Assembly: GCF_016864015.1 (NCBI RefSeq) | Contig: NZ_CP045067.1 | Location: forward strand, 2,986,001-3,050,000 | Source of the DNA: Lacinutrix sp. WUR7 | Lineage (GTDB): Bacteria > Bacteroidota > Bacteroidia > Flavobacteriales > Flavobacteriaceae | Direction: 5' to 3' | DNA length: 64,000 nucleotides | Notes under the pieces: model-generated | Database searches by the model: none | Told to the model about the DNA's origin: nothing | Seen by the model: the letters and a program-made list of their open reading frames with translations, nothing else | In this document: in pieces, positions 36,380-45,105 of the stretch | Numbering within the stretch: the first letter of the stretch is position 1 | Layout of the letters: each line of letters begins with the position of its first letter | Made by a program: the position numbers and the translations under genes

Positions 36380-37474
36380 ATGAAAGCAGGAATTGTAGGA
36401 TTACCAAACGTAGGAAAGTCAACTTTATTTAATTGTTTATCTAATGCTAAAGCACAAAGTGCAAACTTTCCGTTTTGTACTATTGAACCTAATATTGGGA
36501 TTGTAAATGTACCAGATCCTAGGTTAGAAAAATTAGAAGAACTAGTAAATCCAGTTCGTGTACAACCAGCAACTGTAGAGATTGTAGATATTGCAGGTTT
36601 AGTAAAAGGAGCAAGTAAAGGAGAAGGTTTAGGAAATCAATTCCTTGCAAATATTAGAGAAACCGACGCTATTTTACATGTGTTACGTTGTTTTGATAAT
36701 GATAATATTATTCATGTGGATGGTAATATAAATCCGATTAGAGATAAGGAAACTATCGATATGGAACTGCAGTTAAAAGATTTAGAAACTGTAGATAAAA
36801 AATTAGATAAAGTAAAAAGAGCTGCAAAAACAGGAAATAAAGAAGCGCAAAAAGAAGAAGCTGTTTTATTAAAAATAAAAGAAAACTTAGAGGCTGGTGT
36901 TTCGGTAAGAGCTTTAGAATTTAGCGATGAAGATTACTTAGAATTTGTAAAGCCTAGTCAGTTTATTACAGACAAACCAGTAATGTATGTTTGTAATGTA
37001 GATGAAGGGTCTGCTGTTTCTGGTAATGCTTATGTAGAACTAGTTAGAGAAGCTGTAAAAGATGAAAATGCGGAAGTTTTAGTATTGGCAGTTGGTACAG
37101 AAGCAGATATTAATGAATTGGATGATTATGAAGAAAGACAAATGTTTCTTCAAGATATAGGATTAGAGGAAGCTGGAGCTGCAAAATTAATTCGTTCTGC
37201 TTATAAATTATTAAAACAACAAACGTATTTTACTGCAGGAGTGAAGGAAGTAAGAGCTTGGACAGTTAATGTTGGAGCAACCGGACCTCAAGCTGCTGGA
37301 GTTATTCATACCGATTTTGAAAAAGGTTTTATTAGAGCAGAAGTTATTGCTTACGAAGATTTTGTTACTTATGGTAGTGAAGCGAAAGTAAAAGAAGCTG
37401 GTAAAATGCGTGTAGAAGGAAAAAATTACGTGGTTAAAGATGGCGATGTTATGCATTTCTTATTTAATGTGTAA
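36380..37474 (+). CDS. ychF: Redox-regulated ATPase/GTPase YchF
   Basis: A 364-residue Obg-family P-loop protein of standard length. G1 is GLPNVGKS (7-14); G3 is [14 protein letters not shown] near 69-82; the C-terminal TGS domain begins near residue 278 ([19 protein letters not shown]). YchF homologues bind ATP better than GTP and associate with ribosomes and stress-response control; the human relative is OLA1. It is a single gene with a structured leader and a strong terminator. Confidence 0.97.
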   Translation: MKAGIVGLPNVGKSTLFNCLSNAKAQSANFPFCTIEPNIGIVNVPDPRLEKLEELVNPVRVQPATVEIVDIAGLVKGASKGEGLGNQFLANIRETDAILHVLRCFDNDNIIHVDGNINPIRDKETIDMELQLKDLETVDKKLDKVKRAAKTGNKEAQKEEAVLLKIKENLEAGVSVRALEFSDEDYLEFVKPSQFITDKPVMYVCNVDEGSAVSGNAYVELVREAVKDENAEVLVLAVGTEADINELDDYEERQMFLQDIGLEEAGAAKLIRSAYKLLKQQTYFTAGVKEVRAWTVNVGATGPQAAGVIHTDFEKGFIRAEVIAYEDFVTYGSEAKVKEAGKMRVEGKNYVVKDGDVMHFLFNV

Positions 37475-37503
37475 AAAAGAATAGATAAAATAGAGTAAAG
37501 AAT

Positions 37504-37536
37504 AAAAGCGAGATGAATTTTCATCTCGCTTTTTTA
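37504..37536 (+). terminator. Rho-independent terminator after ychF
   Basis: A 13-bp perfect stem (AAAAGCGAGATGA / TCATCTCGCTTTT) with a 4-base loop and a T run, 29 bp after the stop. Confidence 0.92.
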
Positions 37537-37696
37537 TTTCATAATATTTGAATAATTCCTGAAATCGCATCGTATTAAAAACCGATGACCTCTTCCTTTT
37601 TATTTTCTAATAACTTGTTAATTACTTTGTGCCTTCTGTATTTCATTTTTTCCTGCGAAATACTATCTTAGCAACTTATCCTATTTTTATTCAACT

Positions 37697-39559
37697 ATGT
37701 CTCAAGAAACCAAATATACCGAAGATAATATACGCTCACTAGACTGGAAAGAGCATATTCGTATGCGTCCAGGAATGTATATTGGAAAACTTGGTGATGG
37801 TTCTTCGGCAGATGATGGTATTTATATTCTTTTAAAAGAGGTACTAGATAATTCCATCGATGAATATGTAATGGGGGCCGGTAAAACCATTGAGATTTCT
37901 ATTCATGGTACTAAGGTTATTGTTCGAGATTATGGTCGTGGTATTCCTTTAGGAAAAGTAGTAGATGTAGTTTCTAAGATGAATACAGGAGGGAAGTACG
38001 ACTCTAAAGCCTTTAAAAAATCGGTAGGTTTAAACGGAGTTGGAACCAAGGCTGTAAATGCATTGTCTTCCTTTTTTAGAGTAGAATCTACAAGGGATAA
38101 TAAAAGCGCTTCCGCGGAATTTGCACAAGGTAACCTTATCAATCAAGATTTATTAGAAGATACCTCAAGACGAAAAGGAACCAAAGTATCTTTCGTTCCA
38201 GACGAAATTATATTTAAAAAATACAAATATAGAAGTGAGTATGTAGAAAAAATGCTGAAATACTACGTGTACTTAAACCCTGGTTTAACTATTGTATTTA
38301 ATGGCGAAAAATTCTACAGTGAAAATGGTTTAAAAGATTTACTTTCTGAAAACATCAACGAAACCGATAGATCCTATCCAATTATTCATTTACGTGGTGA
38401 CGATATAGAAGTAGCCCTTACACATAGTAAAACACAATATAGCGAACAATATCACTCTTTTGTTAACGGACAAAATACCACGCAAGGAGGAACGCATCTT
38501 GCTGCTTTTAGAGAAGCATTAGTGCGAACCATAAGAGAGTATTTTGGTAAAAATTACGAAGCTTCCGATATACGTAAATCGGTAGTCTGCGCCATTGCTA
38601 TTAAAGTAATGGAACCCGTTTTTGAGAGTCAGACCAAAACCAAACTTGGTTCTACAGATATGGGAGGAGAGCTTCCAACGGTACGAACGTATATTAACGA
38701 CTTCCTGAAAAAATACCTAGATAACTTTCTACATAAAAATACAGATGTAGCAGAAAGTATTCAGCGTAAAATATTACAAGCAGAACGCGAACGTAAAGAG
38801 CTTTCTGGTATTCGTAAACTCGCAAAAGATAGAGCTAAAAAAGCGAGTTTGCACAACAAAAAATTAAGAGATTGTAGAGTACATTTTGGCGATATTAAAA
38901 ACGGAAGAAACCTAGAAAGCACCTTGTTTATTACCGAGGGAGATTCTGCATCTGGTAGTATTACAAAATCACGAGATGTAAATACGCAAGCAGTATTTAG
39001 TTTAAAAGGGAAACCGTTAAACTGTTACGGACTAAGTAAAAAAATCGTGTATGAAAACGAGGAATTTAACTTACTACAAGCCGCTTTAAATATTGAAGAG
39101 TCTATTGAAGATTTACGTTATAATAATATTGTAATTGCAACAGATGCCGATGTCGATGGTATGCATATTCGTTTGTTATTAATTACTTTCTTTTTGCAAT
39201 TCTTCCCAGAAATAATAAAAGAAGGCCATCTTTATATTTTACAAACACCATTGTTTAGAGTCCGAAATAAAAAGGAAACTGCGTATTGCTATTCGGAACA
39301 AGAAAGAAGGGATGCGGTAGAAAAACTAAAACCGAAACCTGAAATTACTCGATTTAAAGGACTTGGTGAAATTTCACCAGATGAGTTTGTTCATTTTATT
39401 GGTGAAGACATTCGTTTAGATCCTGTGATGCTAGATAAGGATATGTCTATCGAAGATTTACTTAGTTTTTACATGGGGAAAAATACTCCAACAAGACAAG
39501 AGTTTATTATCGAAAATCTTAAAGTAGAATTAGATATTATAGAAGAAGATAAGGCATAA
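37697..39559 (+). CDS. parE: DNA topoisomerase IV, B subunit (ATPase)
   Basis: A 620-residue type IIA topoisomerase B subunit. The GHKL ATPase domain contains [17 protein letters not shown] and [14 protein letters not shown] (about 45-120). The TOPRIM metal site reads [11 protein letters not shown] and then [11 protein letters not shown]. Length fits the ParE/GyrB-like protein that Bacteroidota carry as the partner of the A subunit encoded 500 bp downstream; chromosomal GyrB of the phylum is longer and is normally found elsewhere. It decatenates and relaxes DNA after replication. A 161-residue membrane protein gene lies between it and parC in the same direction, with small gaps. Confidence 0.95.
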   Translation: MSQETKYTEDNIRSLDWKEHIRMRPGMYIGKLGDGSSADDGIYILLKEVLDNSIDEYVMGAGKTIEISIHGTKVIVRDYGRGIPLGKVVDVVSKMNTGGKYDSKAFKKSVGLNGVGTKAVNALSSFFRVESTRDNKSASAEFAQGNLINQDLLEDTSRRKGTKVSFVPDEIIFKKYKYRSEYVEKMLKYYVYLNPGLTIVFNGEKFYSENGLKDLLSENINETDRSYPIIHLRGDDIEVALTHSKTQYSEQYHSFVNGQNTTQGGTHLAAFREALVRTIREYFGKNYEASDIRKSVVCAIAIKVMEPVFESQTKTKLGSTDMGGELPTVRTYINDFLKKYLDNFLHKNTDVAESIQRKILQAERERKELSGIRKLAKDRAKKASLHNKKLRDCRVHFGDIKNGRNLESTLFITEGDSASGSITKSRDVNTQAVFSLKGKPLNCYGLSKKIVYENEEFNLLQAALNIEESIEDLRYNNIVIATDADVDGMHIRLLLITFFLQFFPEIIKEGHLYILQTPLFRVRNKKETAYCYSEQERRDAVEKLKPKPEITRFKGLGEISPDEFVHFIGEDIRLDPVMLDKDMSIEDLLSFYMGKNTPTRQEFIIENLKVELDIIEEDKA

Positions 39560-39586
39560 TTTCTACATTAAAACAGAAAATCATAA

Positions 39587-40072
39587 ATGAGAACAAACAA
39601 TCATAAAACAAAAAATTTCATAGTTTCTATATATTTTATACTTGTAATATTTGCTATTATCTCTGCTATAATGTTTAGAATGTTTAATGAAATTAGTAGT
39701 AATCCTTTAGTCGTTTTCTTAATTATTGTATTAAGTTTTAGCTTACTATTTTTTGCAGTACATTCTATCTCCAAATTTTTTGAGTATGATAGTGATGGCA
39801 TGAAGGTAGTGGTTACTAATAAAGGTTTATTATTGTCTGATAGGTTTAATTATAGAGAGCATACTGTAGAGTTTAATAAAGCCGATTTAAAAGGTTTTAA
39901 GTTTAATAACTATGTAGTGTACAATACTTTGGTGTTGCTAGTAAAGGATAAAAGTGGTACTTCTAAAAAAGAACGATTTAATGTTACTTTGGTTTCTAAA
40001 AAGAAACGAAAATACATCAAACAATCTTTAACTAAAATGATTAAAAACAATAAAAAATTAGCTAGTTCATGA
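39587..40072 (+). CDS. Small membrane protein between parE and parC
   Basis: A 161-residue protein with two adjacent membrane helices (about 12-32 and 42-62), followed by a soluble part that is basic at the C-terminus (SKKKRKYIKQSLTKMIKNNKK). The soluble half has alternating strands and looks somewhat PH-like (VTNKGLLLSDRFNYREHTVEF), but no family can be named. Its start is 27 bp after parE, and its stop overlaps the parC start by 4 bases, so it is very likely translated with the topoisomerase. Whether it affects topoisomerase IV is unknown. Confidence 0.75.
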   Translation: MRTNNHKTKNFIVSIYFILVIFAIISAIMFRMFNEISSNPLVVFLIIVLSFSLLFFAVHSISKFFEYDSDGMKVVVTNKGLLLSDRFNYREHTVEFNKADLKGFKFNNYVVYNTLVLLVKDKSGTSKKERFNVTLVSKKKRKYIKQSLTKMIKNNKKLASS

Positions 40073-42834
40073 TAGAAGAAAATGACGATTTGATTAATGA
40101 ACAAAACGAAAGTCAAGAACCGCAAGAAACCATTACCAGAGTTACTGGAATGTACAAAGAGTGGTTTTTAGATTATGCATCGTATGTTATTTTAGAGCGT
40201 GCGGTTCCTGCAATTGAAGATGGTTTTAAACCTGTACAACGCAGAATCATGCACTCCATGAAAGATCTAGACGATGGACGTTACAATAAAGTAGCAAATA
40301 TTGTTGGGCATACCATGCAATACCATCCGCATGGAGATGCAAGTATTGCAGATGCTATGGTGCAAATCGGACAAAAAGATTTGCTAATAGATACGCAAGG
40401 AAACTGGGGAAATATATTAACCGGAGATAGAGCGGCAGCTTCTCGTTATATTGAAGCGCGTATTTCTAAATTTGGATTGGATGTTGTTTTTAATCCGAAA
40501 ATCACCGAATGGCAAGCTTCTTATGATGGTAGACGAAAAGAGCCAGTAAATCTTCCGGTAATGTTTCCGTTGCTTTTGGCGCAAGGAGGAGAAGGAATTG
40601 CAGTTGGTTTATCGACCAAAATATTACCACACAATTTTATCGAGTTAATTGATGCTTCTGTAAAACATTTACAAGGAAAACGATTTACCATTCTTCCAGA
40701 TTTTCCTACTGCAGGAATTGCAGATGTTACTAGTTATAATGATGGTTTAAGAGGAGGGAAAGTTCGCGTACGAGCAAAAATTTCTCAATATGATAAAAAC
40801 ACATTAGTAATTACAGAAATTCCTTTTGCAACCAATACCTCGTCTTTAATTGATTCTATATTAAAAGCGAATGAAAAAGGAAAAATAAAAATTAAGAAAA
40901 TTGAAGATAATACCGCTGCCAATGTAGAAATTTTGGTGCATTTGCCTTCCGGTATTTCACCAGATAAAACCATTGATGCGCTATACGCATTCACCAATTG
41001 TGAATCTTCTATTTCACCTTTAGGTTGTGTTATTGAAGATAACAAGCCTTATTTTGTTGGTGTTTCAGAAATGCTTCGTCGTAGTACAGATAATACGGTA
41101 CAGCTTTTAAAGCAAGAATTAGAAATTAAACTTGGCGAGTTTCAAGAACAATGGCATTTTGCTTCGTTAGAACGTATTTTTATCGAAAAACGAATCTATC
41201 GCGATATTGAAGAAGAAGAAACTTGGGATGGTGTAATTCAAGCCATTGACAAAGGACTTCAGCCACATATAAAACATTTAAAACGTGCTATTACTGTAGA
41301 AGATATTACGCGTTTAACAGAAATTCGAATCAAGCGTATTTCTAAATTTGATATCGATAAAGCACAACAAAAAATTGATGCACTTGAAGAACAAATTGCA
41401 GAAGTAAGACATCATCTTGCAAATCTTATTGACTATGCTATTGCATATTTTACAAGATTAAAAAAGGAATATGGTGAAGGACGTGAGCGTAAAACAGAAA
41501 TCAGAATTTTTGATGACGTTGATGCTACAAAAGTAATTATTCGTAACACAAAACTGTATGTCAATAGAGAAGAAGGTTTTGTTGGTACTTCGTTAAAAAG
41601 AGACGAGTATGTTGGCGATTGCAGTGATATTGATGATATTATTGTTTTTACCAAATCGGGTAAAATGATGGTTACCAAAGTAGATAGCAAAACTTTTATT
41701 GGTAAAGATATTATTCACGTTGCCATCTTTAAAAAGAAAGATAAACGTACTATTTATAATATGATTTATCGCGATGGTAAAGGCGGACCTTCTTATGTAA
41801 AACGATTTGCCGTTACTAGCACAACTCGTGATAGAGAGTATGATTTAACCAACGGAAATTCTAATTCCGTAGCCTTATATTTTTCTGCAAATCCAAATGG
41901 AGAAGCAGAAGTGGTTTCCATAATATTACGTCAAGTTGGAGGAGTTAAAAAGCTGAAATGGGATTTAGATTTTTCAGATGTATTAATAAAAGGAAGAGCT
42001 TCTAAAGGAAACGTCGTTACCAAACATGCAGTTAAGAAAATTGAGCTCAAAGAAAAAGGGGTTTCTACTTTAAAACCTCGTAAAATTTGGTTCGATGATA
42101 CCGTGCAACGATTAAACGTGGATGGAAGAGGAGAATTGATTGGGGAATTTAGAGGAGAAGATAGGTTGTTAATCATCACACAATCTGGAGTGGTAAAAAC
42201 CATACTTCCAGAAATCACAGCGCATTTTGATGAAGACATGATTGTGTTGGAAAAATGGATTCCTAAAAAACCAATTTCGGCAATTTATTTTGATGGCGAA
42301 AAAGAACGCTATTATGTGAAACGTTTTTTAATTGAAACCGAAGGCAAGGAAGAAAGCTTTATTTCAGAACACCCAAAATCGCAATTGGAAATTGTTTCTA
42401 CAGATTGGAAACCAATGGCAGATATTGAGTTTAAAAAAGAAAGAGGAAAAGATAGAAAAGATAATGTAGAAATAAATTTAGAAGAATTTATTGCAGTAAA
42501 AGGAATTTCTGCTTTAGGAAATCAACTTACCAAAGACAAAGTAAACCAAATAAGTTTATTAGATCCTTTGCCTTATGAAGCTCCTGAAGAAGTTCCAGCC
42601 GAAGAAATTGAAGTTGTAGAAGAAGAAAATGTTGCCGAAGAACCGGTTGCTGAAAAAGTTAAAGAGGAAAAGCCTAAAGACGAAAAAATAGAAAAAAAAG
42701 CAGCGGAAAGTCCAAAACCAGAAAATCCTAAAAAAGAAGATTCCAAAAAAGAAGATTCTAAAAAGGAAGATGAAAAACCTAAAGACGATAAAGAGCTTCC
42801 GGAAGGAGGAGACGGACAAATAACGTTGTTTTAA
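40069..42834 (+). CDS. parC: DNA topoisomerase IV, A subunit
   Basis: A 921-residue A subunit of type IIA topoisomerase. The catalytic tyrosine is Y127 (AAASRYIEAR). The quinolone-contact region YHPHGDASIADAMV spans 85-98, with Ala91 at the position of E. coli ParC Ser80 and Asp95 at that of Glu84. Coiled-coil and tower regions run from about 300, then a beta-pinwheel-like C-terminal domain. The last 80 residues are an acidic and lysine-rich tail (APEEVPAEEIEV, then KKEDS repeats) ending GGDGQITLF. It cleaves and passes duplex DNA together with ParE. It overlaps the preceding membrane protein by 4 bp and is followed by an intergenic repeat region, not a simple terminator. Confidence 0.95.
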   Translation: MIEENDDLINEQNESQEPQETITRVTGMYKEWFLDYASYVILERAVPAIEDGFKPVQRRIMHSMKDLDDGRYNKVANIVGHTMQYHPHGDASIADAMVQIGQKDLLIDTQGNWGNILTGDRAAASRYIEARISKFGLDVVFNPKITEWQASYDGRRKEPVNLPVMFPLLLAQGGEGIAVGLSTKILPHNFIELIDASVKHLQGKRFTILPDFPTAGIADVTSYNDGLRGGKVRVRAKISQYDKNTLVITEIPFATNTSSLIDSILKANEKGKIKIKKIEDNTAANVEILVHLPSGISPDKTIDALYAFTNCESSISPLGCVIEDNKPYFVGVSEMLRRSTDNTVQLLKQELEIKLGEFQEQWHFASLERIFIEKRIYRDIEEEETWDGVIQAIDKGLQPHIKHLKRAITVEDITRLTEIRIKRISKFDIDKAQQKIDALEEQIAEVRHHLANLIDYAIAYFTRLKKEYGEGRERKTEIRIFDDVDATKVIIRNTKLYVNREEGFVGTSLKRDEYVGDCSDIDDIIVFTKSGKMMVTKVDSKTFIGKDIIHVAIFKKKDKRTIYNMIYRDGKGGPSYVKRFAVTSTTRDREYDLTNGNSNSVALYFSANPNGEAEVVSIILRQVGGVKKLKWDLDFSDVLIKGRASKGNVVTKHAVKKIELKEKGVSTLKPRKIWFDDTVQRLNVDGRGELIGEFRGEDRLLIITQSGVVKTILPEITAHFDEDMIVLEKWIPKKPISAIYFDGEKERYYVKRFLIETEGKEESFISEHPKSQLEIVSTDWKPMADIEFKKERGKDRKDNVEINLEEFIAVKGISALGNQLTKDKVNQISLLDPLPYEAPEEVPAEEIEVVEEENVAEEPVAEKVKEEKPKDEKIEKKAAESPKPENPKKEDSKKEDSKKEDEKPKDDKELPEGGDGQITLF
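42730..42774 (+). repeat. Three 15-bp direct repeats inside the parC tail
   Basis: Three in-frame units AAAAAAGAAGATTCC / AAAAAAGAAGATTCT / AAAAAGGAAGATGAA encode KKEDS-KKEDS-KKEDE. Copy number may vary between strains by slippage without breaking the frame. Confidence 0.85.
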
Positions 42835-42840
42835 TATTAT

Positions 42841-42866
42841 GTCATTCTGAACTTGTTTTCAGAATC
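42841..42866. repeat. GTCAT-type intergenic hairpin, copy A
   Basis: GTCATTCTGAACTTGTTTTC, then AGAATC, with an ATTCTGA/TCAGAAT stem. It starts 7 bases after the parC stop and belongs with the elements at 42943 and 20231. Confidence 0.6.
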
Positions 42867-42942
42867 TATATAATTATAATGCATCTGCTATTGTTGGTAG
42901 AAAACACCAACATTGATAAAAAAATATTTGACCTTTTAAATC

Positions 42943-43013
42943 AAAATGTCATTTCGAGTGTCATCGAGAAATCTATTATTAAAATTCCTTGATTGGTTCC
43001 GGAATGACATTTT
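42943..43013. repeat. GTCAT-type intergenic palindrome, copy B
   Basis: An outer 11-bp perfect stem AAAATGTCATT / AATGACATTTT encloses about 49 bases with an inner imperfect hairpin (ATTTCGAG...TCGAGAAAT). This nested palindrome, with the ATTTCGAG...CGAGAAATCT core, resembles REP-like intergenic elements scattered in many Bacteroidota genomes. It may also end transcription of parC or terC, as it lies between their 3' ends. Confidence 0.65.
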
Positions 43014-43068
43014 TAGTATGTACTTATTTCAAGTTTGTCAGGAAATCTAGACTTGCTTTAAGAATGTT

Positions 43069-43854
43069 TTATTTCTTCCTAGTAATTCTAAAATTAATAA
43101 ACTCTACCATTAATGAGAATGCAATGGCAAAGTAAAGATATCCTTTAGGTATTGCTCCAACCGTTTTTCCGAATAAATTAGTGTGCGAAAGGTGAGCTGC
43201 TTCTGTAATTAGCATAAAACCAATTAGTATTAAAAAGGATAATCCTAAAATCTGTATACTTGGATGTGCATCTATAAACTTGCGAATTGGGTTTGCAAAA
43301 CCAATCATAATTGCAATAGATATTACAACAGCAATAATCATTAAAACTAGGTTGTAATAATGATTTTCATGTAATCCATTTGTCATACCAACAGCAGTTA
43401 ATATAGAATCTATTGAAAAAATAAAATCTATAATTATTATTTGCGTAATGGCTTGCCATAAAGAGGTTATCTTTTTTCCTTTTATTTCGTCTTCATCATG
43501 ACTTGGTGTTTCTACTTTTTCTCTAATCTCTGATGTGCTTTTATAAATTAAAAATAATCCTCCAACAAACAGTATAATGCTTTGCCAGCTTATTGCTATT
43601 TGTAACCAGGAACTTTCAAAATGAAAAAAGGGCTTACTTAAACCAACTAAAAAAGAAACGAAGAACAACAATATAATACGTTGTACCATGGCTAGTAGTA
43701 AACCAATGTTTGTTGCTTTGCTACGCTGCTCTTCTGGTAATTTATTTGCAGCAATAGATATAAATACAATATTATCTATACCCAAAATAATTTCTAAAAA
43801 CGTTAAGGTTAATAGTGCGAATAACGCATCACTAGTAAGTAAAAAATCTAACAT
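43069..43854 (-). CDS. TerC family integral membrane protein
   Basis: A 261-residue protein with about seven membrane helices. The opening LTLTFLEIILGIDNIVFISI carries the conserved acidic residues of the TerC/Alx family; a second conserved acidic stretch is DFIFSIDSILTAVGM near 140. Members have been linked to tellurite resistance and, more recently, to manganese export (Alx). No other ter genes are nearby, so manganese or other metal homeostasis is more likely than tellurite resistance. It lies 50 bp downstream of a lipoprotein gene on the same strand. Confidence 0.92.
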   Translation of the reverse strand: MLDFLLTSDALFALLTLTFLEIILGIDNIVFISIAANKLPEEQRSKATNIGLLLAMVQRIILLFFVSFLVGLSKPFFHFESSWLQIAISWQSIILFVGGLFLIYKSTSEIREKVETPSHDEDEIKGKKITSLWQAITQIIIIDFIFSIDSILTAVGMTNGLHENHYYNLVLMIIAVVISIAIMIGFANPIRKFIDAHPSIQILGLSFLILIGFMLITEAAHLSHTNLFGKTVGAIPKGYLYFAIAFSLMVEFINFRITRKK

Positions 43855-43873
43855 ATTTATTTGTTATTTATTT

Positions 43874-43896
43874 CTCAATGTGTCGAGCACATTGGG
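43874..43896. other. Short hairpin between the lipoprotein and terC genes
   Basis: CAATGTG-TCGAG-CACATTG is a 7-bp perfect stem with a 5-base loop, extended by 2 weaker pairs. On the minus strand no T run follows, so it is at best a pause or partial terminator. Confidence 0.45.
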
Positions 43897-43904
43897 ATAG
43901 AAAA

Positions 43905-44273
43905 CTATTTCTTAAAAGCTTTCCCTTTTTGTTTCAACTTTTCGCCAACATAAGAATACTCAAAAGTATATGAGCTATCTGTTGTTGTAAGGATTTTTAA
44001 ATGCACATCTTTACGTTCTGCCATGTTTTTAGGATTAATGGTCTTAAAGATCATCTCGCAGTCGTTAATCCATCGTACTTGTGCAGAATCTGTTTTACCT
44101 TGGTACACTTCTATTTGTAAATCTTTAGTTCTTGTAAAATCAGATTTATAAACCACAGAGTCAATTATAACTTCGCTATAAAAACTACCTGTTTTGTAAT
44201 CTGTACAATTTCTTTCTACTTGGTAACAACTAGAAAAACTTAAAAGTACTAAGGCAATCAAAAAATATCTCAT
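43905..44273 (-). CDS. Small lipoprotein of unknown function
   Basis: A 122-residue protein with a lipoprotein signal ending LLSFSSC (Cys16 from the chosen start). The mature part is beta-rich with further Cys (ERNCTDYK, NDCEMIF) and the stretch MAERKDVHLKILTTTDSSYTFEY. From memory, flavobacterial homologues are sometimes labelled 'DNA topoisomerase IV', apparently because they lie close to parC; nothing in the sequence supports that. An ATG at 44291 would add 6 residues, but the promoter element at 44289 overlaps it, so the ATG at 44273 is preferred. It is followed by terC on the same strand. Confidence 0.78.
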   Translation of the reverse strand: MRYFLIALVLLSFSSCYQVERNCTDYKTGSFYSEVIIDSVVYKSDFTRTKDLQIEVYQGKTDSAQVRWINDCEMIFKTINPKNMAERKDVHLKILTTTDSSYTFEYSYVGEKLKQKGKAFKK

Positions 44274-44288
44274 TAAAAATCTTTTGTA

Positions 44289-44296
44289 CAAAATTA
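44289..44296 (-). promoter_or_regulatory. Promoter -7 element for the small lipoprotein
   Basis: Minus-strand TAATTTTG fits TAnnTTTG, 15 bp upstream of the preferred start at 44273. It argues against the alternative start at 44291. Confidence 0.5.
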
Positions 44297-44372
44297 ATAA
44301 TCTTTTCTGTTATAATACACCTTTTTATGAAAAGTCGTAAGAATCGTTTATTTGAAAATTTTAGGCACTAGT

Positions 44373-44801
44373 TTATGAATTGTTAAAATTTTGAAAACTA
44401 CCATCGGTATAAAAAATTACAATGCGTTCTATTTTTTTTTCGGAAGAAGTGTTTAAGGAAAAATTAGAAGAAGATGGATTCGGAATTCCTACATTTTCAT
44501 TTTTAGGAGGGAGTATTTTTTTTTCCACTTTTTCCACTTTCGGAGTTTCTGGAATTTTTTCTTCGGTTTTATTTTCATTTGGAAAAACTCCTTTTCCATT
44601 CATCAACCAATATAATTCTACTTCTGGAAAATGGGAGAGTACCTTCATTACAAAATCTAAACTAGGCTTATTTCTGCCGGAAAGAATATGCGAAATAGTA
44701 GAGCGTTGCACACCAACTTTCTCTGCAAAAGAGGAAGCACTTTCTCCGTAAAAATCGATGACTTTCTGTAGTCTTTTTGTAAATCCTTCGATGTTTATCA
44801 T
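44373..44801 (-). CDS. XRE family transcriptional regulator
   Basis: A 142-residue regulator. Residues about 4-60 form a Cro/CI-type helix-turn-helix (FAEKVGVQRSTISHILSGRN as recognition region). The rest is proline-, lysine- and glutamate-rich and probably unstructured up to the final strand KIERIVIFYTDGSF. A TTG at 44810 would add three residues, but the ATG at 44801 is a better start. It is divergent from an M14 carboxypeptidase gene, and both promoters sit in matching operator-like sequence, so it probably controls itself and that gene. The inducer is unknown. Confidence 0.9.
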   Translation of the reverse strand: MINIEGFTKRLQKVIDFYGESASSFAEKVGVQRSTISHILSGRNKPSLDFVMKVLSHFPEVELYWLMNGKGVFPNENKTEEKIPETPKVEKVEKKILPPKNENVGIPNPSSSNFSLNTSSEKKIERIVIFYTDGSFQNFNNS

Positions 44802-44809
44802 TGTAAACA
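44795..44809 (-). promoter_or_regulatory. Operator-like site 1 (partial), at the regulator start codon
   Basis: Minus-strand TGTTTACAATGATAA matches TGTTTACnnTTGTAA at 11 of 13 fixed positions, and covers the ATG. It also forms a GTTTA...TAAAC inverted repeat. Confidence 0.4.
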
Positions 44810-44829
44810 AGTTGTTTTGTTTTTATAAC

Positions 44830-44845
44830 GTTACAAATGTAAACA
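44830..44845 (-). promoter_or_regulatory. Operator-like site 2, over the regulator promoter
   Basis: Minus-strand TGTTTACATTTGTAAC matches the motif exactly and contains TACATTTG, a TAnnTTTG -7 element (44834-44841), 33 bp from the ATG. Confidence 0.6.
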
Positions 44846-45015
44846 TTATTTTGATAGTACTATTGTATTTACTTGTTATATTTGATTATAGTTGATTTTT
44901 TACTTCATATAATATGTGTTAATTAACTGAAAATAAGATATTTGATTGTTAAATTTAAATTATGTTAAATTTTTCTAAGCGGTTTTATGTTTCGTCTTGT
45001 AAACGCTGTTGTTTT

Positions 45016-45030
45016 TGTTTAACAATGTAA
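45016..45030 (+). promoter_or_regulatory. Operator-like site 3 (partial)
   Basis: TGTTTAACAATGTAA matches the motif at 11 of 13 fixed positions. A loose TTGTAAAC half-site lies just upstream at 44998. Confidence 0.35.
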
Positions 45031-45050
45031 CCAAAAGAGCGGTGTAATCT

Positions 45051-45066
45051 TGTTTACAATTGTAAA
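45051..45066 (+). promoter_or_regulatory. Operator-like site 4, palindromic
   Basis: TGTTTACAATTGTAAA matches the motif exactly; its inner 14 bases (45053-45066) are a perfect palindrome. It lies over the -33 region of the peptidase promoter. Confidence 0.6.
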
Positions 45067-45073
45067 TTATCAA

Positions 45074-45090
45074 TTGTTTACCTTTGTAAT
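45074..45090 (+). promoter_or_regulatory. Operator-like site 5, over the peptidase promoter
   Basis: TTGTTTACCTTTGTAAT matches the motif exactly and contains TACCTTTG, a TAnnTTTG -7 element (45079-45086), 19 bp before the ATG. Confidence 0.6.
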
Positions 45091-45105
45091 CAATACAAGT
45101 TACAT

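Noticed and set aside
42559-42819. Minus-strand open frame very rich in Phe opposite the parC tail
   Set aside because: It is the antisense of the Lys/Glu-rich tail; the repeated AAA and GAA codons on the plus strand give TTT and TTC on the other. No start signal or family.
43069-43854. Tellurite-resistance operon
   Set aside because: Only a TerC family protein is present, without terA, terB, terD or terE; TerC/Alx proteins occur widely alone.
44422-44751. Plus-strand open frame opposite the XRE regulator
   Set aside because: Antisense shadow of a clear helix-turn-helix gene; composition is not protein-like and no promoter precedes it.
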